DNA of 64,000 bases from JACJWR01 sp963842975 (GCA_963842975.1 CAWJIH010000009.1:809422-873421); one strand, 5' to 3'; shown: positions 1-8,653, numbered from the stretch's first letter. The notes: generated by a model from the letters alone, not told the origin. Translations and numbers: made by a program.

Positions 1-33
1 GCCGCGCAGGAATTCTTCGGGGTGCGCCGGTGA
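1..33 (+). CDS. sufS: SufS cysteine desulfurase, C-terminal end only (partial)
   Basis: Eleven codons ending in TGA read AAQEFFGVRR, which matches the C-terminal tail of SufS-type PLP-dependent cysteine desulfurases. The stop overlaps the GTG start of the next gene (GTGA), as expected for sufS-sufU translational coupling. SufS delivers persulfide sulfur to SufU. The gene continues beyond the left edge. The call rests on the short tail plus the sufU neighbour. Confidence 0.7.
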   Translation, partial: AAQEFFGVRR

Positions 34-548
34 ACCTGGAGCAGATGTATCAAGAGATCATCCTTGACCACTACCGGCACCCGGAGGGCAAGGGACTCGA
101 GGAGCCGTTCGATGTGGAGGTGCACCACATCAATCCGACCTGTGGGGATGAAGTGACCTTGCGCGTGAAGTTGCGCCGCGGGGACTCCTCAGATCCGGGC
201 GCCACTGGGGACCCGAACGACCCCACCGTGGAAATGTCCTACGACGGCACGGGCTGTTCGATTTCGCAGGCGTCGGAGAGCGTGCTGTTCTCGCAGCTCA
301 ACGGAACCACCGTGAGTGCGGGGATGGCCGCCGTCGAAGAGTTCCTGGCGTTGCTGCAATCCGGCACGGATCAACACGAACCGGACGAAGAAACGCTTGG
401 CGACGCCGTGGCTTTCGCCGGGGTCGCCAAATACCCAGCTCGGGTGAAATGCGCCCTACTTGGCTGGATGGCGTGGAAGGACGCGGTGGCGCAGAGCCTC
501 GCCGCGGCTGGTTCGACAGTCGAAGAGGAGAAGGAGACGACAGCATGA
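30..548 (+). CDS. sufU: SufU zinc-dependent sulfurtransferase / Fe-S assembly protein
   Basis: SufU accepts persulfide sulfur from SufS for Fe-S cluster assembly by the cytosolic SUF machinery. The N-terminus is typical of the NifU/IscU-like fold. The three conserved cysteines are visible at Cys38 (followed by Asp40), Cys76 in a GTGCSIS motif and Cys141 in ARVKCALLGW; with Asp40 they form the zinc site of SufU. At 172 aa it is slightly longer than usual because of a loop rich in Asp, Gly and Pro around residues 51-66. It starts with GTG overlapping the sufS stop and ends by ATGA overlap with sufT, so the three are one operon. Confidence 0.95.
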   Translation: MNLEQMYQEIILDHYRHPEGKGLEEPFDVEVHHINPTCGDEVTLRVKLRRGDSSDPGATGDPNDPTVEMSYDGTGCSISQASESVLFSQLNGTTVSAGMAAVEEFLALLQSGTDQHEPDEETLGDAVAFAGVAKYPARVKCALLGWMAWKDAVAQSLAAAGSTVEEEKETTA

Positions 549-892
549 CCGACGCAGTGGCGCAGGTGGACCCGACAGGCGAGACCCTCCAACCGGACGA
601 CGTATTCGAAGCAATGCGCGACGTGGTGGACCCGGAATTAGGTATCAACGTTGTGGACCTAGGCCTGGTGTACGACGTTCATGTCGAAACCGATCGAACT
701 GTGACTCTCGACATGACGTTGACATCGGCGGCATGTCCACTCACGGACGTGATTGAGGACCAAACCCGGGCGGCGTTGGACGGTGTTGTTGCGGATTATC
801 GGATCAACTGGGTGTGGATGCCGCCGTGGGGCCCGGAAAAGATCACCGATGAAGGTCGGGAGATGTTGCGGGCTCTAGGCTTCAACGTGTGA
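545..892 (+). CDS. sufT: SufT / MIP18-family (DUF59) Fe-S maturation protein
   Basis: A 115-aa DUF59 protein, the usual last gene of actinobacterial suf operons (Rv1466 type). It is implicated in iron-sulfur cluster maturation. The core contains DVVDPELGINVVDLGLVY and a TSAACPLTDVI segment holding the conserved Cys. I chose ATG 545, which overlaps the sufU stop (ATGA), over an upstream in-frame ATG lying inside sufU. Its own stop overlaps the GTG of the ABC-F gene, so transcription probably continues. Confidence 0.93.
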   Translation: MTDAVAQVDPTGETLQPDDVFEAMRDVVDPELGINVVDLGLVYDVHVETDRTVTLDMTLTSAACPLTDVIEDQTRAALDGVVADYRINWVWMPPWGPEKITDEGREMLRALGFNV

Positions 893-2487
893 TTTCTGCA
901 GCCGGACTCGAGCTCCGGGCCGGTGCCCGCATTCTCGTCAGCGATGCCTCCTTCCGAGTGGCGGATGGCGACAAGGTGGGTCTCGTGGGGCGCAACGGTG
1001 CCGGAAAGACCACCATGATGCGGGTACTCGCCGGCGAGTCTCAACCCACCGCCGGCACGGTGGTGAGCAACGGATCGGTGGGCTACCTGCCGCAGGATCC
1101 TCGGTCGGCGGATCCGGAGCAACTAGTGCGCGACCGCATCCTCTCGGCGCGCAACCTCCATGAGGTGATCCGCCGGATGCGTTCAGCCGAGCAGCGGATG
1201 TCCTCGGCAGACGAAGAAACCCGAGAAGCGGCCATGCGTCGTTACGCTCGCGCCGAAGCGGAATTCGTGGCCGCAGGTGGCTACGCCGCCGAGGCTGAGG
1301 CCGCAGCGGTGGCCGCGGGCCTCGGGATCGACAATCGCTTCCTCGAGCAGCACCTGGGAACGCTTTCCGGTGGGCAGCGGCGGCGGGTGGAGTTGGCTCG
1401 ACTGCTGTTCTCCGGCGATGACACCCTGCTCTTAGACGAGCCGACCAACCACCTGGATGCCGACTCGATCGTGTGGCTACGCCAGTTCCTGCACAACTAC
1501 CCAGGTGGGGTGATTGTGATCAGTCACGACACCGACCTGCTCGACGAGACCGTCACCAAAGTCATGTACCTCGATGCCTCGCGGGCCCAGTTGGATGTCT
1601 ACAACTTGGGGTGGAAGGCCTATTTGGCCGAGCGTGAAGCGGTGGAACGGCGCCGTCGGAAGTCTGCTGCGAATCTCGAGAAGAAAGCCTCAGCGCTGCA
1701 AACTCAGGCTGAGAAGATGCGGGCAAAGGCCACGAAGGCCAAGGCCGCGCAGGGGATGCTGCGGCGTGCCGAGCGGCTACGCGACGCGGTTGAGGAGGCC
1801 GGCCAACTGGACAAGGTGGCCCATCTTCGATTCCCGGACCCGGCTCCGTGCGGCCGGGTGCCGGTGACTGCAGAGGCGCTGAGCAAGTCCTACGGGTCCC
1901 AGGAAGTGTTCGTCGACGTGAACCTGGCGGTGGATCGTGGGGCCCGAGTGGTGGTCCTGGGTTTGAATGGTGCCGGCAAGACGACACTGTTGCGGATCCT
2001 GGCCGGCGTAGAGAGTCCGGACACTGGCGAGGTCACCCCCGGCCACGGAGCCAAGATCGGCTATTACGCACAGGAACACGAGACCCTGGATCCGGATGCT
2101 TCAGTGCTGGTGAACTTGCTGCACTCTTCGGCCGCGCTGGCTGAGCAGGAGGCGCGTAACGTTTTGGGTTCGTTCCTGTTCTCGGGCGAAACCGTGGAAC
2201 AGCCCGCAGGCACCCTGTCCGGCGGCGAGAAGACTCGGCTTACGCTGGCAATGCTGGTGGTGTCCGGAGCCAATGTGCTGTTGCTCGACGAACCGACGAA
2301 CAACCTTGATCCGGCCAGCCGAGACGAGGTGCTGGGGGCTCTAGGTAGGTACGCCGGCGCAGTGGTGTTGGTTACTCACGATCACGGCGCCGTGGCGGCG
2401 CTCGATCCGGAGCGGGTGCTCATCCTTCCAGAGGGGGATGAGGATCTCTGGCGGGAGGACTACATGGAACTGGTGGAGCTCGCCTAG
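889..2487 (+). CDS. ABC-F family ATPase (ribosome-associated, EttA/Uup type)
   Basis: A 532-aa protein with two ABC ATPase domains and no membrane segments. Domain 1 has GRNGAGKT (about residues 34-41), LSGGQRRR and LLLDEPTNHLD. Domain 2 has GLNGAGKT, LSGGEKTR and LLLDEPTNNLD. Between them is a charged Ala/Lys/Arg-rich linker (about 250-300), the P-site tRNA-interaction motif of ABC-F proteins. Such proteins act on the ribosome as translation factors or give antibiotic target protection. The position after sufT and before a small HTH gene and a crotonase matches M. tuberculosis Rv1473-Rv1473A-Rv1472. A housekeeping role is more likely than acquired resistance. Confidence 0.93.
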   Translation: MISAAGLELRAGARILVSDASFRVADGDKVGLVGRNGAGKTTMMRVLAGESQPTAGTVVSNGSVGYLPQDPRSADPEQLVRDRILSARNLHEVIRRMRSAEQRMSSADEETREAAMRRYARAEAEFVAAGGYAAEAEAAAVAAGLGIDNRFLEQHLGTLSGGQRRRVELARLLFSGDDTLLLDEPTNHLDADSIVWLRQFLHNYPGGVIVISHDTDLLDETVTKVMYLDASRAQLDVYNLGWKAYLAEREAVERRRRKSAANLEKKASALQTQAEKMRAKATKAKAAQGMLRRAERLRDAVEEAGQLDKVAHLRFPDPAPCGRVPVTAEALSKSYGSQEVFVDVNLAVDRGARVVVLGLNGAGKTTLLRILAGVESPDTGEVTPGHGAKIGYYAQEHETLDPDASVLVNLLHSSAALAEQEARNVLGSFLFSGETVEQPAGTLSGGEKTRLTLAMLVVSGANVLLLDEPTNNLDPASRDEVLGALGRYAGAVVLVTHDHGAVAALDPERVLILPEGDEDLWREDYMELVELA

Positions 2488-2583
2488 TACTGCGATCGTC
2501 GGTGTACGGATAGCACATCATGGGTTATTGTGTGACACTCGACACGTCGGCCACGCGGAGTGGTCACGAATCGACCCTTGCTC

Positions 2584-2620
2584 ACCAGGCCCTGCGGGGG
2601 GCCGTTGGTAGGAATCAACG
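2584..2620 (+). promoter_or_regulatory. Two mutually exclusive hairpins in the leader of the HTH gene
   Basis: Hairpin 1 pairs ACCA/GGCCC (2584-2592) with GGGCC/TGGT (2599-2609), with a two-base bulge. Hairpin 2 pairs CGTTG (2603-2607) with CAACG (2616-2620) and ends right at the GGAGGT Shine-Dalgarno (2620-2625). The two share bases 2603-2607, so only one can form. Hairpin 1 may instead be the terminator of the ABC-F gene. The pairing is read by eye and the function is inferred. Confidence 0.35.
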
Positions 2621-2631
2621 GAGGTACAGCT

Positions 2632-2847
2632 ATGGACAAACAGGAATCGCGACGGCGTATCGTGGGTGATGAGCGCCAAAGTCTGGCTCAAACGTATGTC
2701 GCCCGATACCAATCCGGCGACAGTATTCGGGCCATCGCCGATGCCTCGGGGCGCTCGTACGGATTCGTCCACCGCGTCCTTGCGGAGAACGGCGTAGAGT
2801 TGCGCCCGCGGGGAGGTGACACAAAGAGAGGGTCGAAAACTGACTAG
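2632..2847 (+). CDS. Small helix-turn-helix protein (Rv1473A-like)
   Basis: A 71-aa putative DNA-binding protein. Residues from about 24 on read YQSGDSIRAIADASGRSYG followed by FVHRVLAENGV, a resolvase-type HTH, and the tail is basic (RPRGG...KRG). Small proteins of this kind sit between the ABC-F gene and echA12-like crotonases in other Actinobacteria (Rv1473A). ATG 2632 follows a strong GGAGGT; an upstream in-frame GTG at 2560 lacks such a site. The 3' end overlaps the crotonase start. The regulated target is unknown. Confidence 0.85.
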   Translation: MDKQESRRRIVGDERQSLAQTYVARYQSGDSIRAIADASGRSYGFVHRVLAENGVELRPRGGDTKRGSKTD

Positions 2848-3637
2848 CGCCCACACGCAGCACCTACTTTCAACGGCAGGCCTGATTGCCACCGTTGAAG
2901 GTCCGGTTATGCGCATCACATTCGACCGGCCAGACCGGCACAACGCTCAAACCCCGGCCACTTGGGCGGCACTCGCTGCGGTGGGAGACGATCTTCCCGA
3001 GGGCATCCGAGTGGTGGTGCTCAGCGGAAATGGGCCGTCGTTTTCTGCCGGCTTGGATCGCCGGATGTTCGTTGAAGGTATCCCCGGGGAACCGTCATTG
3101 ATGGACCTGGCTGCGCTGCCTGAGCCCGAAGTCGATGCGGCCATCGCGCACTTCCAGCGGGCCTTCACCTGGTGGCGGGAGCGCCCAGTCGTCACGATCG
3201 CGGCTGTGCAAGGACACGCAATCGGCGCCGGATTCCAACTCGCCCTGGCCTGCGACCTGATGATCGTCACTCATGGGGCATCGCTGAGCATGAAAGAGAT
3301 CCAGTTGGGATTGGTGCCCGATCTTGCTGGCACCCTGCCACTCGTGAACGCCGTCGGATATCAGCGGGCGCTGGAAGCCTGTCTGACCGGCCGCCCTATC
3401 TCCGGCACCGAAGCGGTCGACATCGGGTTGGCGTTGGCCTGCGTGCCTGACGACGACTTGGCACAGGCCACCGACGACCTGGTCGCGGCGATCACCACTG
3501 CAATGCCCAATGCCACGAAAGCTGTGCTGGAGTTGATCCGCGGTGCGCAGGGCCGCACGCTGGCGGCCCAAACTGCAGCCGAGCGGCGGGCCCAATACGG
3601 CCGGATCACCGAACTAGCCGCCTTGATGGAGGGCTAA
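2816..3637 (+). CDS. Enoyl-CoA hydratase/isomerase (crotonase) family protein
   Basis: A 273-aa crotonase-fold enzyme acting on acyl-CoA thioesters. The oxyanion-hole segments are visible: SFSAGLD near residue 78 and GHAIGAGFQLALACD near 140. MKEIQLGLVPD (about 163-173) carries the conserved acidic position. It corresponds in context to M. tuberculosis echA12 (Rv1472), but substrate and direction cannot be read from sequence. The start is uncertain: GTG 2816 overlaps the HTH gene by 32 bases, and no other good ATG/GTG precedes the domain. Confidence 0.88.
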   Translation: MTQREGRKLTSAHTQHLLSTAGLIATVEGPVMRITFDRPDRHNAQTPATWAALAAVGDDLPEGIRVVVLSGNGPSFSAGLDRRMFVEGIPGEPSLMDLAALPEPEVDAAIAHFQRAFTWWRERPVVTIAAVQGHAIGAGFQLALACDLMIVTHGASLSMKEIQLGLVPDLAGTLPLVNAVGYQRALEACLTGRPISGTEAVDIGLALACVPDDDLAQATDDLVAAITTAMPNATKAVLELIRGAQGRTLAAQTAAERRAQYGRITELAALMEG

Positions 3638-3644
3638 CCACCAG

Positions 3645-5513
3645 GTGTCAATGCACGGCAGCCCGTTTGCGACGCTGCGTTCCTTCACCCGTGACTCCTC
3701 GGTCAAGAAAGCCAAGATCGCACCCGGCACCTGGCGGCGGATCCTCCGCTACGCCCGACCCTACAAACCGCTGATCGCGGTCTTCCTGGTGTTGCTGGTG
3801 GTTGATGCTGGCCTCACGGTGGCCCAACCGTTGCTGTTTCGTCGCATCATCGACGACGGCATCACCCCCGGTAACTCAAGCGTGGTCACCACCACGGCGA
3901 TCATCGCCGGGGGAGTGGCGCTGTTCGATGCCGGTCTGGGACTGTGGAGCCGGTGGTATTCGGCGCGCATCGGCGAGGGTTTGATCTATGACCTGCGCAC
4001 CGAAGTGTTCGACCATGTGCAGACCCAATCGGTGGCATTTTTCACCCGGGCGCAGACCGGGGCACTGGTGTCCCGGCTCAACTCTGATGTGATCGGGGCG
4101 CAGCAGGCATTCACCTCGACCATGTCCGGGGTGCTTGGCAACCTCATTAGCGTGGTGGTGGTGCTCATCACCATGTTCCTGCTGGACTGGCGCATCACCC
4201 TCGGTGCCTTGGTGCTGCTGCCGCTGTTCCTGCTACCTGCTCGCTGGATGGGCCGGCGGCTGCAGTCGCTCACCCGGGAGCAAATGACCCTCAATGCAGA
4301 CATGTCGTCCCAAATGACCGAGCGGTTCAACGTCGCCGGGGCGTTGCTGGTCAAACTCTTCGGTGATCAGAACCGCGAATTGTCGTCCTTTGCCGGTCGT
4401 GCCGGTCGGGTCCGCGATATCGGGGTCAAGATCGCGATGGCGAACAGGTACTTCTTCACCGCCCTCACCTTGGTCGCGGCGATGGCCACCGTGATCACCT
4501 ACGGCTTCGGCGGCAATGCGGTCATCCAAGGGACCCTCACGATCGGGACGCTGATCGCGCTGACCGGCCTTCTTGCGCAGTTGTACGGTCCGCTGACCGC
4601 ACTGTCCAACGTGCGGGTCGACGTGATGACGGCCCTGGTGAGTTTCGATCGGGTCTTTGAAGTCCTCGATCTGCCACCCCTGGTGCGCGACGCTCCAGAT
4701 GCCCGTCCGCTGCCCTCCGAGGGGCCGCTGCGGATCGAATTCGACGACGTGCACTTCCGTTACCCGCACGCCTCGGAAGTGTCGCTGGCATCGCTGGAGT
4801 CGATCGCGCGGAACGAGAGCCATCCGGCCGAACCAGTACTCAAAGGGGTGTCCTTTGTGGCGCCGGCTGGCACGCTCACCGCGCTCGTGGGCCCAAGCGG
4901 CGCAGGGAAGACCACCATCACCACCCTGGTCGCGAGGCTCTACGATGCCACCTCCGGGACCGTCCGGGTCGGTGATGTCAACGTCGCTGAGGCCACTGGG
5001 GAATCGCTGCGAGCGGCCGTCGGCTATGTCACCCAAGAAGCACATCTGTTCCACGAGACCATTCGCGACAACCTGCTCTACGCAAATGACGGTGCCACCC
5101 TCGATGAGGTCTGGCAGGCATTGGAAGCCGCCCAGATCGCGCCGCTCGTGCGGAGTCTGCCAGAAGGACTCGACACTGTGGTTGGTGATCGCGGCCACCG
5201 GCTATCCGGCGGCGAGAAACAGCGGTTGGCGCTGGCCCGGCTGCTGCTGAAGAGTCCACGGATTGTGGTTCTGGACGAGGCGACTGCCCACCTCGATAGC
5301 GAAAGCGAGGCTGCCGTGCAGCGTGCCCTCGACAATGCTTTGGCAGGCCGCACGTCGTTGGTGATTGCGCACCGACTTTCGACCGTGCGAGCCGCCGACC
5401 AGATCCTCGTAGTGGACGACGGGCGGATCGTGGAAGTAGGGACCCACCAGCAGCTAATCGAAGCCGGCGGCCTGTACGCCGACCTCTACGCCACCCAGTT
5501 TCGCGATTCCTGA
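3645..5513 (+). CDS. ABC exporter half-transporter (type I, TMD-NBD fusion)
   Basis: A 622-aa ABC transporter with an N-terminal six-helix exporter domain (about residues 40-325, several hydrophobic segments) and a C-terminal ATPase. The ATPase has VGPSGAGKTT, a Q-loop (VTQEAHLF), LSGGEKQRLALARLL, IVVLDEATAHLD and the switch His (IAHRLS). The segment between the FRYP A-loop and Walker A is about 25 residues longer than average, an insertion common in actinobacterial homologues. It probably works as a homodimer exporting a lipid, peptide or drug. GTG 3645 and ATG 3651 are alternative starts. It follows the crotonase by 7 bases. Confidence 0.92.
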   Translation: MSMHGSPFATLRSFTRDSSVKKAKIAPGTWRRILRYARPYKPLIAVFLVLLVVDAGLTVAQPLLFRRIIDDGITPGNSSVVTTTAIIAGGVALFDAGLGLWSRWYSARIGEGLIYDLRTEVFDHVQTQSVAFFTRAQTGALVSRLNSDVIGAQQAFTSTMSGVLGNLISVVVVLITMFLLDWRITLGALVLLPLFLLPARWMGRRLQSLTREQMTLNADMSSQMTERFNVAGALLVKLFGDQNRELSSFAGRAGRVRDIGVKIAMANRYFFTALTLVAAMATVITYGFGGNAVIQGTLTIGTLIALTGLLAQLYGPLTALSNVRVDVMTALVSFDRVFEVLDLPPLVRDAPDARPLPSEGPLRIEFDDVHFRYPHASEVSLASLESIARNESHPAEPVLKGVSFVAPAGTLTALVGPSGAGKTTITTLVARLYDATSGTVRVGDVNVAEATGESLRAAVGYVTQEAHLFHETIRDNLLYANDGATLDEVWQALEAAQIAPLVRSLPEGLDTVVGDRGHRLSGGEKQRLALARLLLKSPRIVVLDEATAHLDSESEAAVQRALDNALAGRTSLVIAHRLSTVRAADQILVVDDGRIVEVGTHQQLIEAGGLYADLYATQFRDS

Positions 5514-5579
5514 GCCACGCATCGCAACCGCTGGTCCCGTGCGGTCTCCTGGGCCCTGGACGGTTTCCACAGACCTCGG

Positions 5580-6382
5580 CTATTCCAGCAGAGCTGCGCC
5601 ACCGTCGACCGGAACGATCGCGCCGGTGACGTAGGAGGCCGCAGGCGAGAGTAGGAATGTGGCGAGCCTGGCGAACTCAACCGGTTGCCCATAGCGAGCC
5701 AAAGGTATCCGCGCCCGGCGGCGTTGGCGCGCCGCTGCGGATAATCCAGAACCAGCGTCGGACTGTGCCTTGCGTTCGGTGGCCATGCGGCCCGGGGCGA
5801 TGCCGTTGATGCGGATGCCTGTGGGGCCCCACTCCCGCGCGAACTCCTGCACCAGATTGGCCAACCCCGGTTGCAGCCCGTTGCTGAGAGTGAGGTGGTT
5901 CAGGGGTCGAAAAGCCGAGGTACTGAGCACCAGCAGGATCGAGCGGGCCGAAGCGCGGCCAGAGGCTGGGACTCCTCGGCCTCGTCCTGGCCGGCAGCAC
6001 AGGCGGTCGCGACCGCTCGTGCCAGGCGCACCGGTGCGAGGTGGTCCGCCTCGAACGCCTGCCGCCAGTCCGCGTCGGACAGGGCGGAGGCTTTCGCCGA
6101 TTGCGGACCCCCAGTGCTGATCAGAGCGCCATCGAGTCGCCCGAAGCGACCCGCTGCGGTGGCAATCCCGCGGGCAGGAAACTCCGGATCCAACAAGTCA
6201 CCACTCAAGCCGAGAGCGTGCTCTTCGCCGAGTTGCTCACAGGCATTGGCGAGGTTTCGTGAGTCGCGGCAAAGCAGCACCACTTTGGCACCTTCGGCGA
6301 CGAGCACCCTCGCGGTGGCGAGTCCCAGGCCACGTCCGCCATCGGACACCAGGAAGACTTGATCACGCAGTTGGAGATCCAC
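5580..6382 (-). pseudogene. Short-chain dehydrogenase/reductase, frame-disrupted
   Basis: Two overlapping reading frames together give one SDR. The 5' part (6382 down to about 5950) has the Rossmann motif DGGRGLGLATARVL and the ISTGGP region. The 3' part, in another frame, reads SILLVLSTSAFRPLN, then REWGPTGIRINGIAPG, and ends PAASYVTGAIVPVDGG, the usual SDR C-terminus. The change of frame lies at about 5940-6000, where the sequence should read into SILLVLSTS. Neither part alone is a complete enzyme. It is either a true frameshift or an assembly indel. Even when intact, the catalytic YxxxK is not obvious (LSNGL replaces it), as in a known divergent SDR group. Confidence 0.75.
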
Positions 6383-6386
6383 GCGG

Positions 6387-7181
6387 TCACCCTGCCGCTT
6401 CTGCGCGGTCTGGAAGGCTCTCGGTGGCCGAACCGTGCTCTGTGTCGCTTGCCTCCGCCTGCAAGTCTTTGATCTCCCGCCGTGCGAGGATCACCCAGCC
6501 CACCGGGAAGAGAGCGGCGAAAAACAGCCACTGCCAGGAATAGGCCAAGTGGGGTCCCAAGCCGAGGTTGGGTACTGGCACCAACGTGAGTTCGGCAGAG
6601 TCTGGCGGTGCCATGGCGGAAGCGACCAGGTAGGGGCGGTAGTCCAGGGATCCACCGTCGAGAGCAGCGGTATCCAGCGCCGCCACCTGACCCGCTGGCA
6701 GGTCCGTCGGTGGCGGTTGCGGCGTCTGTTGGCTGGGCTGTAGCCAGCCGACCACAGTGACTTCACCAGTCGGTGGGGGTGGCACCGCGGGGGTGTCGCG
6801 GGCACCTGCCGTCATCGGAATCCAGCCGCGCAACACCGCGACGTTCGAATCGCCCGCGGTGCGCAGTGTGTTCACGACCCAAAAGCCCGCCGAACCATTG
6901 AGGACGCGCCGACGCACGAGGACAGTCGAATCAGCATCAAAGCGGCCAGTCACGGAAACGGGTCGGTACTCCAGATCCGAGCCGACCTCGGCACCAGGGC
7001 TGACCGCCTGACTCAGCGGTATCGGCTCGACCGTGGAGTTGGCCCGGATCAGGGCATCCTCGGCACTGCGGTCCACATGCCGGGTGTATTGCCAGTTCGC
7101 CGCTAGCAGGCACAGCGCTACCCCGACTGGCACAAGTAGTGTGAAGATCACCCATTTGGGCTCTCGGAGCAGCGTCAACAC
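6387..7181 (-). CDS. SURF1 family cytochrome oxidase biogenesis protein
   Basis: A 264-aa membrane protein with the SURF1 layout: one N-terminal membrane helix (about 12-33, VIFTLLVPVGVALCLLAAN followed by WQ), a periplasmic central part, and one C-terminal helix (YSWQWLFFAALFPVGWVIL). Family motifs include EYRPVSVTGRFD, NTLRT and VLRGWIP. SURF1 proteins help assemble haem a3-type cytochrome c oxidase. I chose GTG 7181; the longer frame upstream would run into the dodecin gene. It ends 4 bases before the SDR, so the two were probably co-transcribed. Confidence 0.9.
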   Translation of the reverse strand: MLTLLREPKWVIFTLLVPVGVALCLLAANWQYTRHVDRSAEDALIRANSTVEPIPLSQAVSPGAEVGSDLEYRPVSVTGRFDADSTVLVRRRVLNGSAGFWVVNTLRTAGDSNVAVLRGWIPMTAGARDTPAVPPPPTGEVTVVGWLQPSQQTPQPPPTDLPAGQVAALDTAALDGGSLDYRPYLVASAMAPPDSAELTLVPVPNLGLGPHLAYSWQWLFFAALFPVGWVILARREIKDLQAEASDTEHGSATESLPDRAEAAG

Positions 7182-7201
7182 GTACCCGAGCGTAGTCGGC
7201 C

Positions 7202-7423
7202 TCAGTCCATCGGCGAATCCTCGAGTCGGAAACCCACCTTCATCGTCACTTGAAAGTGGCGGACGTCGCCATCGCGAATGTGCCCGCGAATATCCGTCAC
7301 TTCGAACCAGTCCAGGTGTCGCAGGGTGTGGCTGGCACGTCGCACCCCGTTGCGGATCGCGTCGTCGACGCTTTCCGGTGACGTTCCCACGATCTCCGAT
7401 AGGGCGTAGGTTCGATTGGACAT
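7202..7423 (-). CDS. Dodecin family flavin-binding protein
   Basis: A 73-aa protein matching the dodecin family: IVGTSPESVDDAIRNGVRRA, then the flavin-stacking Trp in LDWFEV, then RGHIRDGDVRHFQVTMKVGF. Dodecins form hollow dodecamers that store or buffer FMN/riboflavin or CoA. It has a GAGAAGAGG-like ribosome site upstream on the minus strand and is divergent from the DUF3099 gene. Size and sequence are complete. Confidence 0.94.
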   Translation of the reverse strand: MSNRTYALSEIVGTSPESVDDAIRNGVRRASHTLRHLDWFEVTDIRGHIRDGDVRHFQVTMKVGFRLEDSPMD

Positions 7424-7481
7424 CGGTGTACCTCTTCTCTCGCAAAACCAGGGTCCGCTGGTGCATGCGTCGGCTCAGGCT

Positions 7482-7487
7482 TACGGT
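7482..7487 (+). promoter_or_regulatory. -10 element of DUF3099 gene (leaderless)
   Basis: TACGGT ends 6 bases before ATG 7494. This spacing puts the transcription start on the A of the ATG, as in actinobacterial leaderless genes. Confidence 0.4.
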
Positions 7488-7493
7488 ATGGCC

Positions 7494-7805
7494 ATGGCAG
7501 CCAGGACCGAGGTGTATCGAATCACAACCGCGCACCAGGGCCTCACTGCGGACCAACAGGTACGGACCCGCCGATACCTAGTGTCGATGGCGTTGCGCAC
7601 GATTTGCTTCCTCGGGGCCGTGATCGCAGACGGTTGGCTGCGGTGGGCGTTGGTGGCCGGGGCCGTGGTGCTTCCCTACTTGGCTGTGGTCGTGGCCAAC
7701 GGTGGCCGGGAACCCACCAAAGACAGCGACCTCCACACATCCGTCTACGTGCAACCGCAGGAGCAGTTGGCTTTGCCATCACGCTCGGTTGAACCGCAGG
7801 CGTAA
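7494..7805 (+). CDS. DUF3099 membrane protein
   Basis: A 103-aa protein with the actinobacterial DUF3099 pattern: VYRITTAHQGLTADQQVRTR followed by two membrane helices (about 31-50 and 52-70). The C-terminal tail is soluble and probably cytoplasmic. Function is unknown. ATG 7494 is chosen because a TACGGT -10 hexamer lies 6 bases upstream; ATG 7488 and GTG 7461 are in-frame alternatives. Confidence 0.85.
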   Translation: MAARTEVYRITTAHQGLTADQQVRTRRYLVSMALRTICFLGAVIADGWLRWALVAGAVVLPYLAVVVANGGREPTKDSDLHTSVYVQPQEQLALPSRSVEPQA

Positions 7806-7816
7806 GTCCCCGCGGT

Positions 7817-7822
7817 TATTCT
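7817..7822 (+). promoter_or_regulatory. -10 element of thioesterase gene (leaderless)
   Basis: TATTCT lies 6 bases before ATG 7829, giving a predicted transcript that begins at the start codon. There is no Shine-Dalgarno in between, which fits leaderless translation. Confidence 0.5.
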
Positions 7823-7828
7823 GGGCTG

Positions 7829-8653
7829 ATGACTTCACTGTCGGATATGTGGACCACCGACGCCACCTGGGTGGTACCGAAGGGGTGGCGGCAGGGTCGA
7901 GGAGCCTGGGGCGGTTTGGTGGTGGGCCAAGTGGTGACCGCCGCCAGTCACGAATTGCCCGATGTGCGGCTCGTGCCTCGCAGCGTCTGGGTGTCCATGC
8001 TGGCCCCGGTCAAGGTCGGCCCGGTGACGTGCGCGGTGACCAACCTGAGATCAGGCAAAGCCACCGTGGCCCGGGAGGTCACCCTGACCGACGCTGAAGG
8101 TGCGTTACTCACCAGAGCCACCGTCGTCTACGGCATCCCGCGTGATCCGACCGCGGTGTCGGAGGCGTCCGCAACAGCGCCGCTCGTGGCACCAACCGCC
8201 GGCACTGCGCTGCCGCTGGGTCCGCCGCTGGCGCCGGAGTTCACCTCCCAATTGCGATTTATGCCGGTCACCGGGTTTCCCTACAGCGGGCAGCCGGAAC
8301 TGGTGACCGCCGGCTGGGTGGGCTTGAAACCCGAGGATGGCGAACCGCTGACGCCGGCGCTTGTGGCTGCGCTCTCCGATGCCTGGTGGACCACATCGAT
8401 TGTCGGGATCGACGGCGCTAGCTTCCCCGAGGGGCCTCCGCCGGTGGCCACGCTGGATTTCGCATTGTCGTTTCCGCAACGGTTGGTCGACGAGCCTGAC
8501 GTGTGGGCCACCGGGTTATGGCATTGCGGCCATGTGGTTGGTGGCACCGACGGGTACCTCACCGAGATTCGTACCCTGCACTCGCCGGGTGGAAAGCTGC
8601 TCGCCTTCAACACCCAGATGCAGGCCGTCGGCGGCACCCGCTCGATCGGCTAG
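7829..8653 (+). CDS. Acyl-CoA thioesterase-like double hotdog protein
   Basis: A 274-aa protein resembling the TesB-like thioesterase family. The N-terminal hotdog contains GRGAWGGLVVGQVV and the substrate-groove strand RSVWVSMLAPVKVGP. The C-terminal hotdog contains LDFALSFPQRL and GHVVGGTDGYLTEIRTLHSPGGKL. Such enzymes hydrolyse acyl-CoA to free acid and CoA in the cytosol; the chain length preferred is unknown. The promoter is the leaderless TATTCT just upstream. The gene is convergent with the sugar kinase. Confidence 0.82.
   Translation: MTSLSDMWTTDATWVVPKGWRQGRGAWGGLVVGQVVTAASHELPDVRLVPRSVWVSMLAPVKVGPVTCAVTNLRSGKATVAREVTLTDAEGALLTRATVVYGIPRDPTAVSEASATAPLVAPTAGTALPLGPPLAPEFTSQLRFMPVTGFPYSGQPELVTAGWVGLKPEDGEPLTPALVAALSDAWWTTSIVGIDGASFPEGPPPVATLDFALSFPQRLVDEPDVWATGLWHCGHVVGGTDGYLTEIRTLHSPGGKLLAFNTQMQAVGGTRSIG

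Noticed and set aside
889..2487. Acquired antibiotic-resistance ABC-F determinant
   Set aside because: Context with suf genes, Rv1473A-like HTH and crotonase is the ancestral actinobacterial arrangement, so a housekeeping role is more likely.
4233..5198. 321-codon minus-strand frame inside the ABC exporter
   Set aside because: Shadow of the exporter gene; low-complexity His/Gly/Arg composition and no family resemblance.
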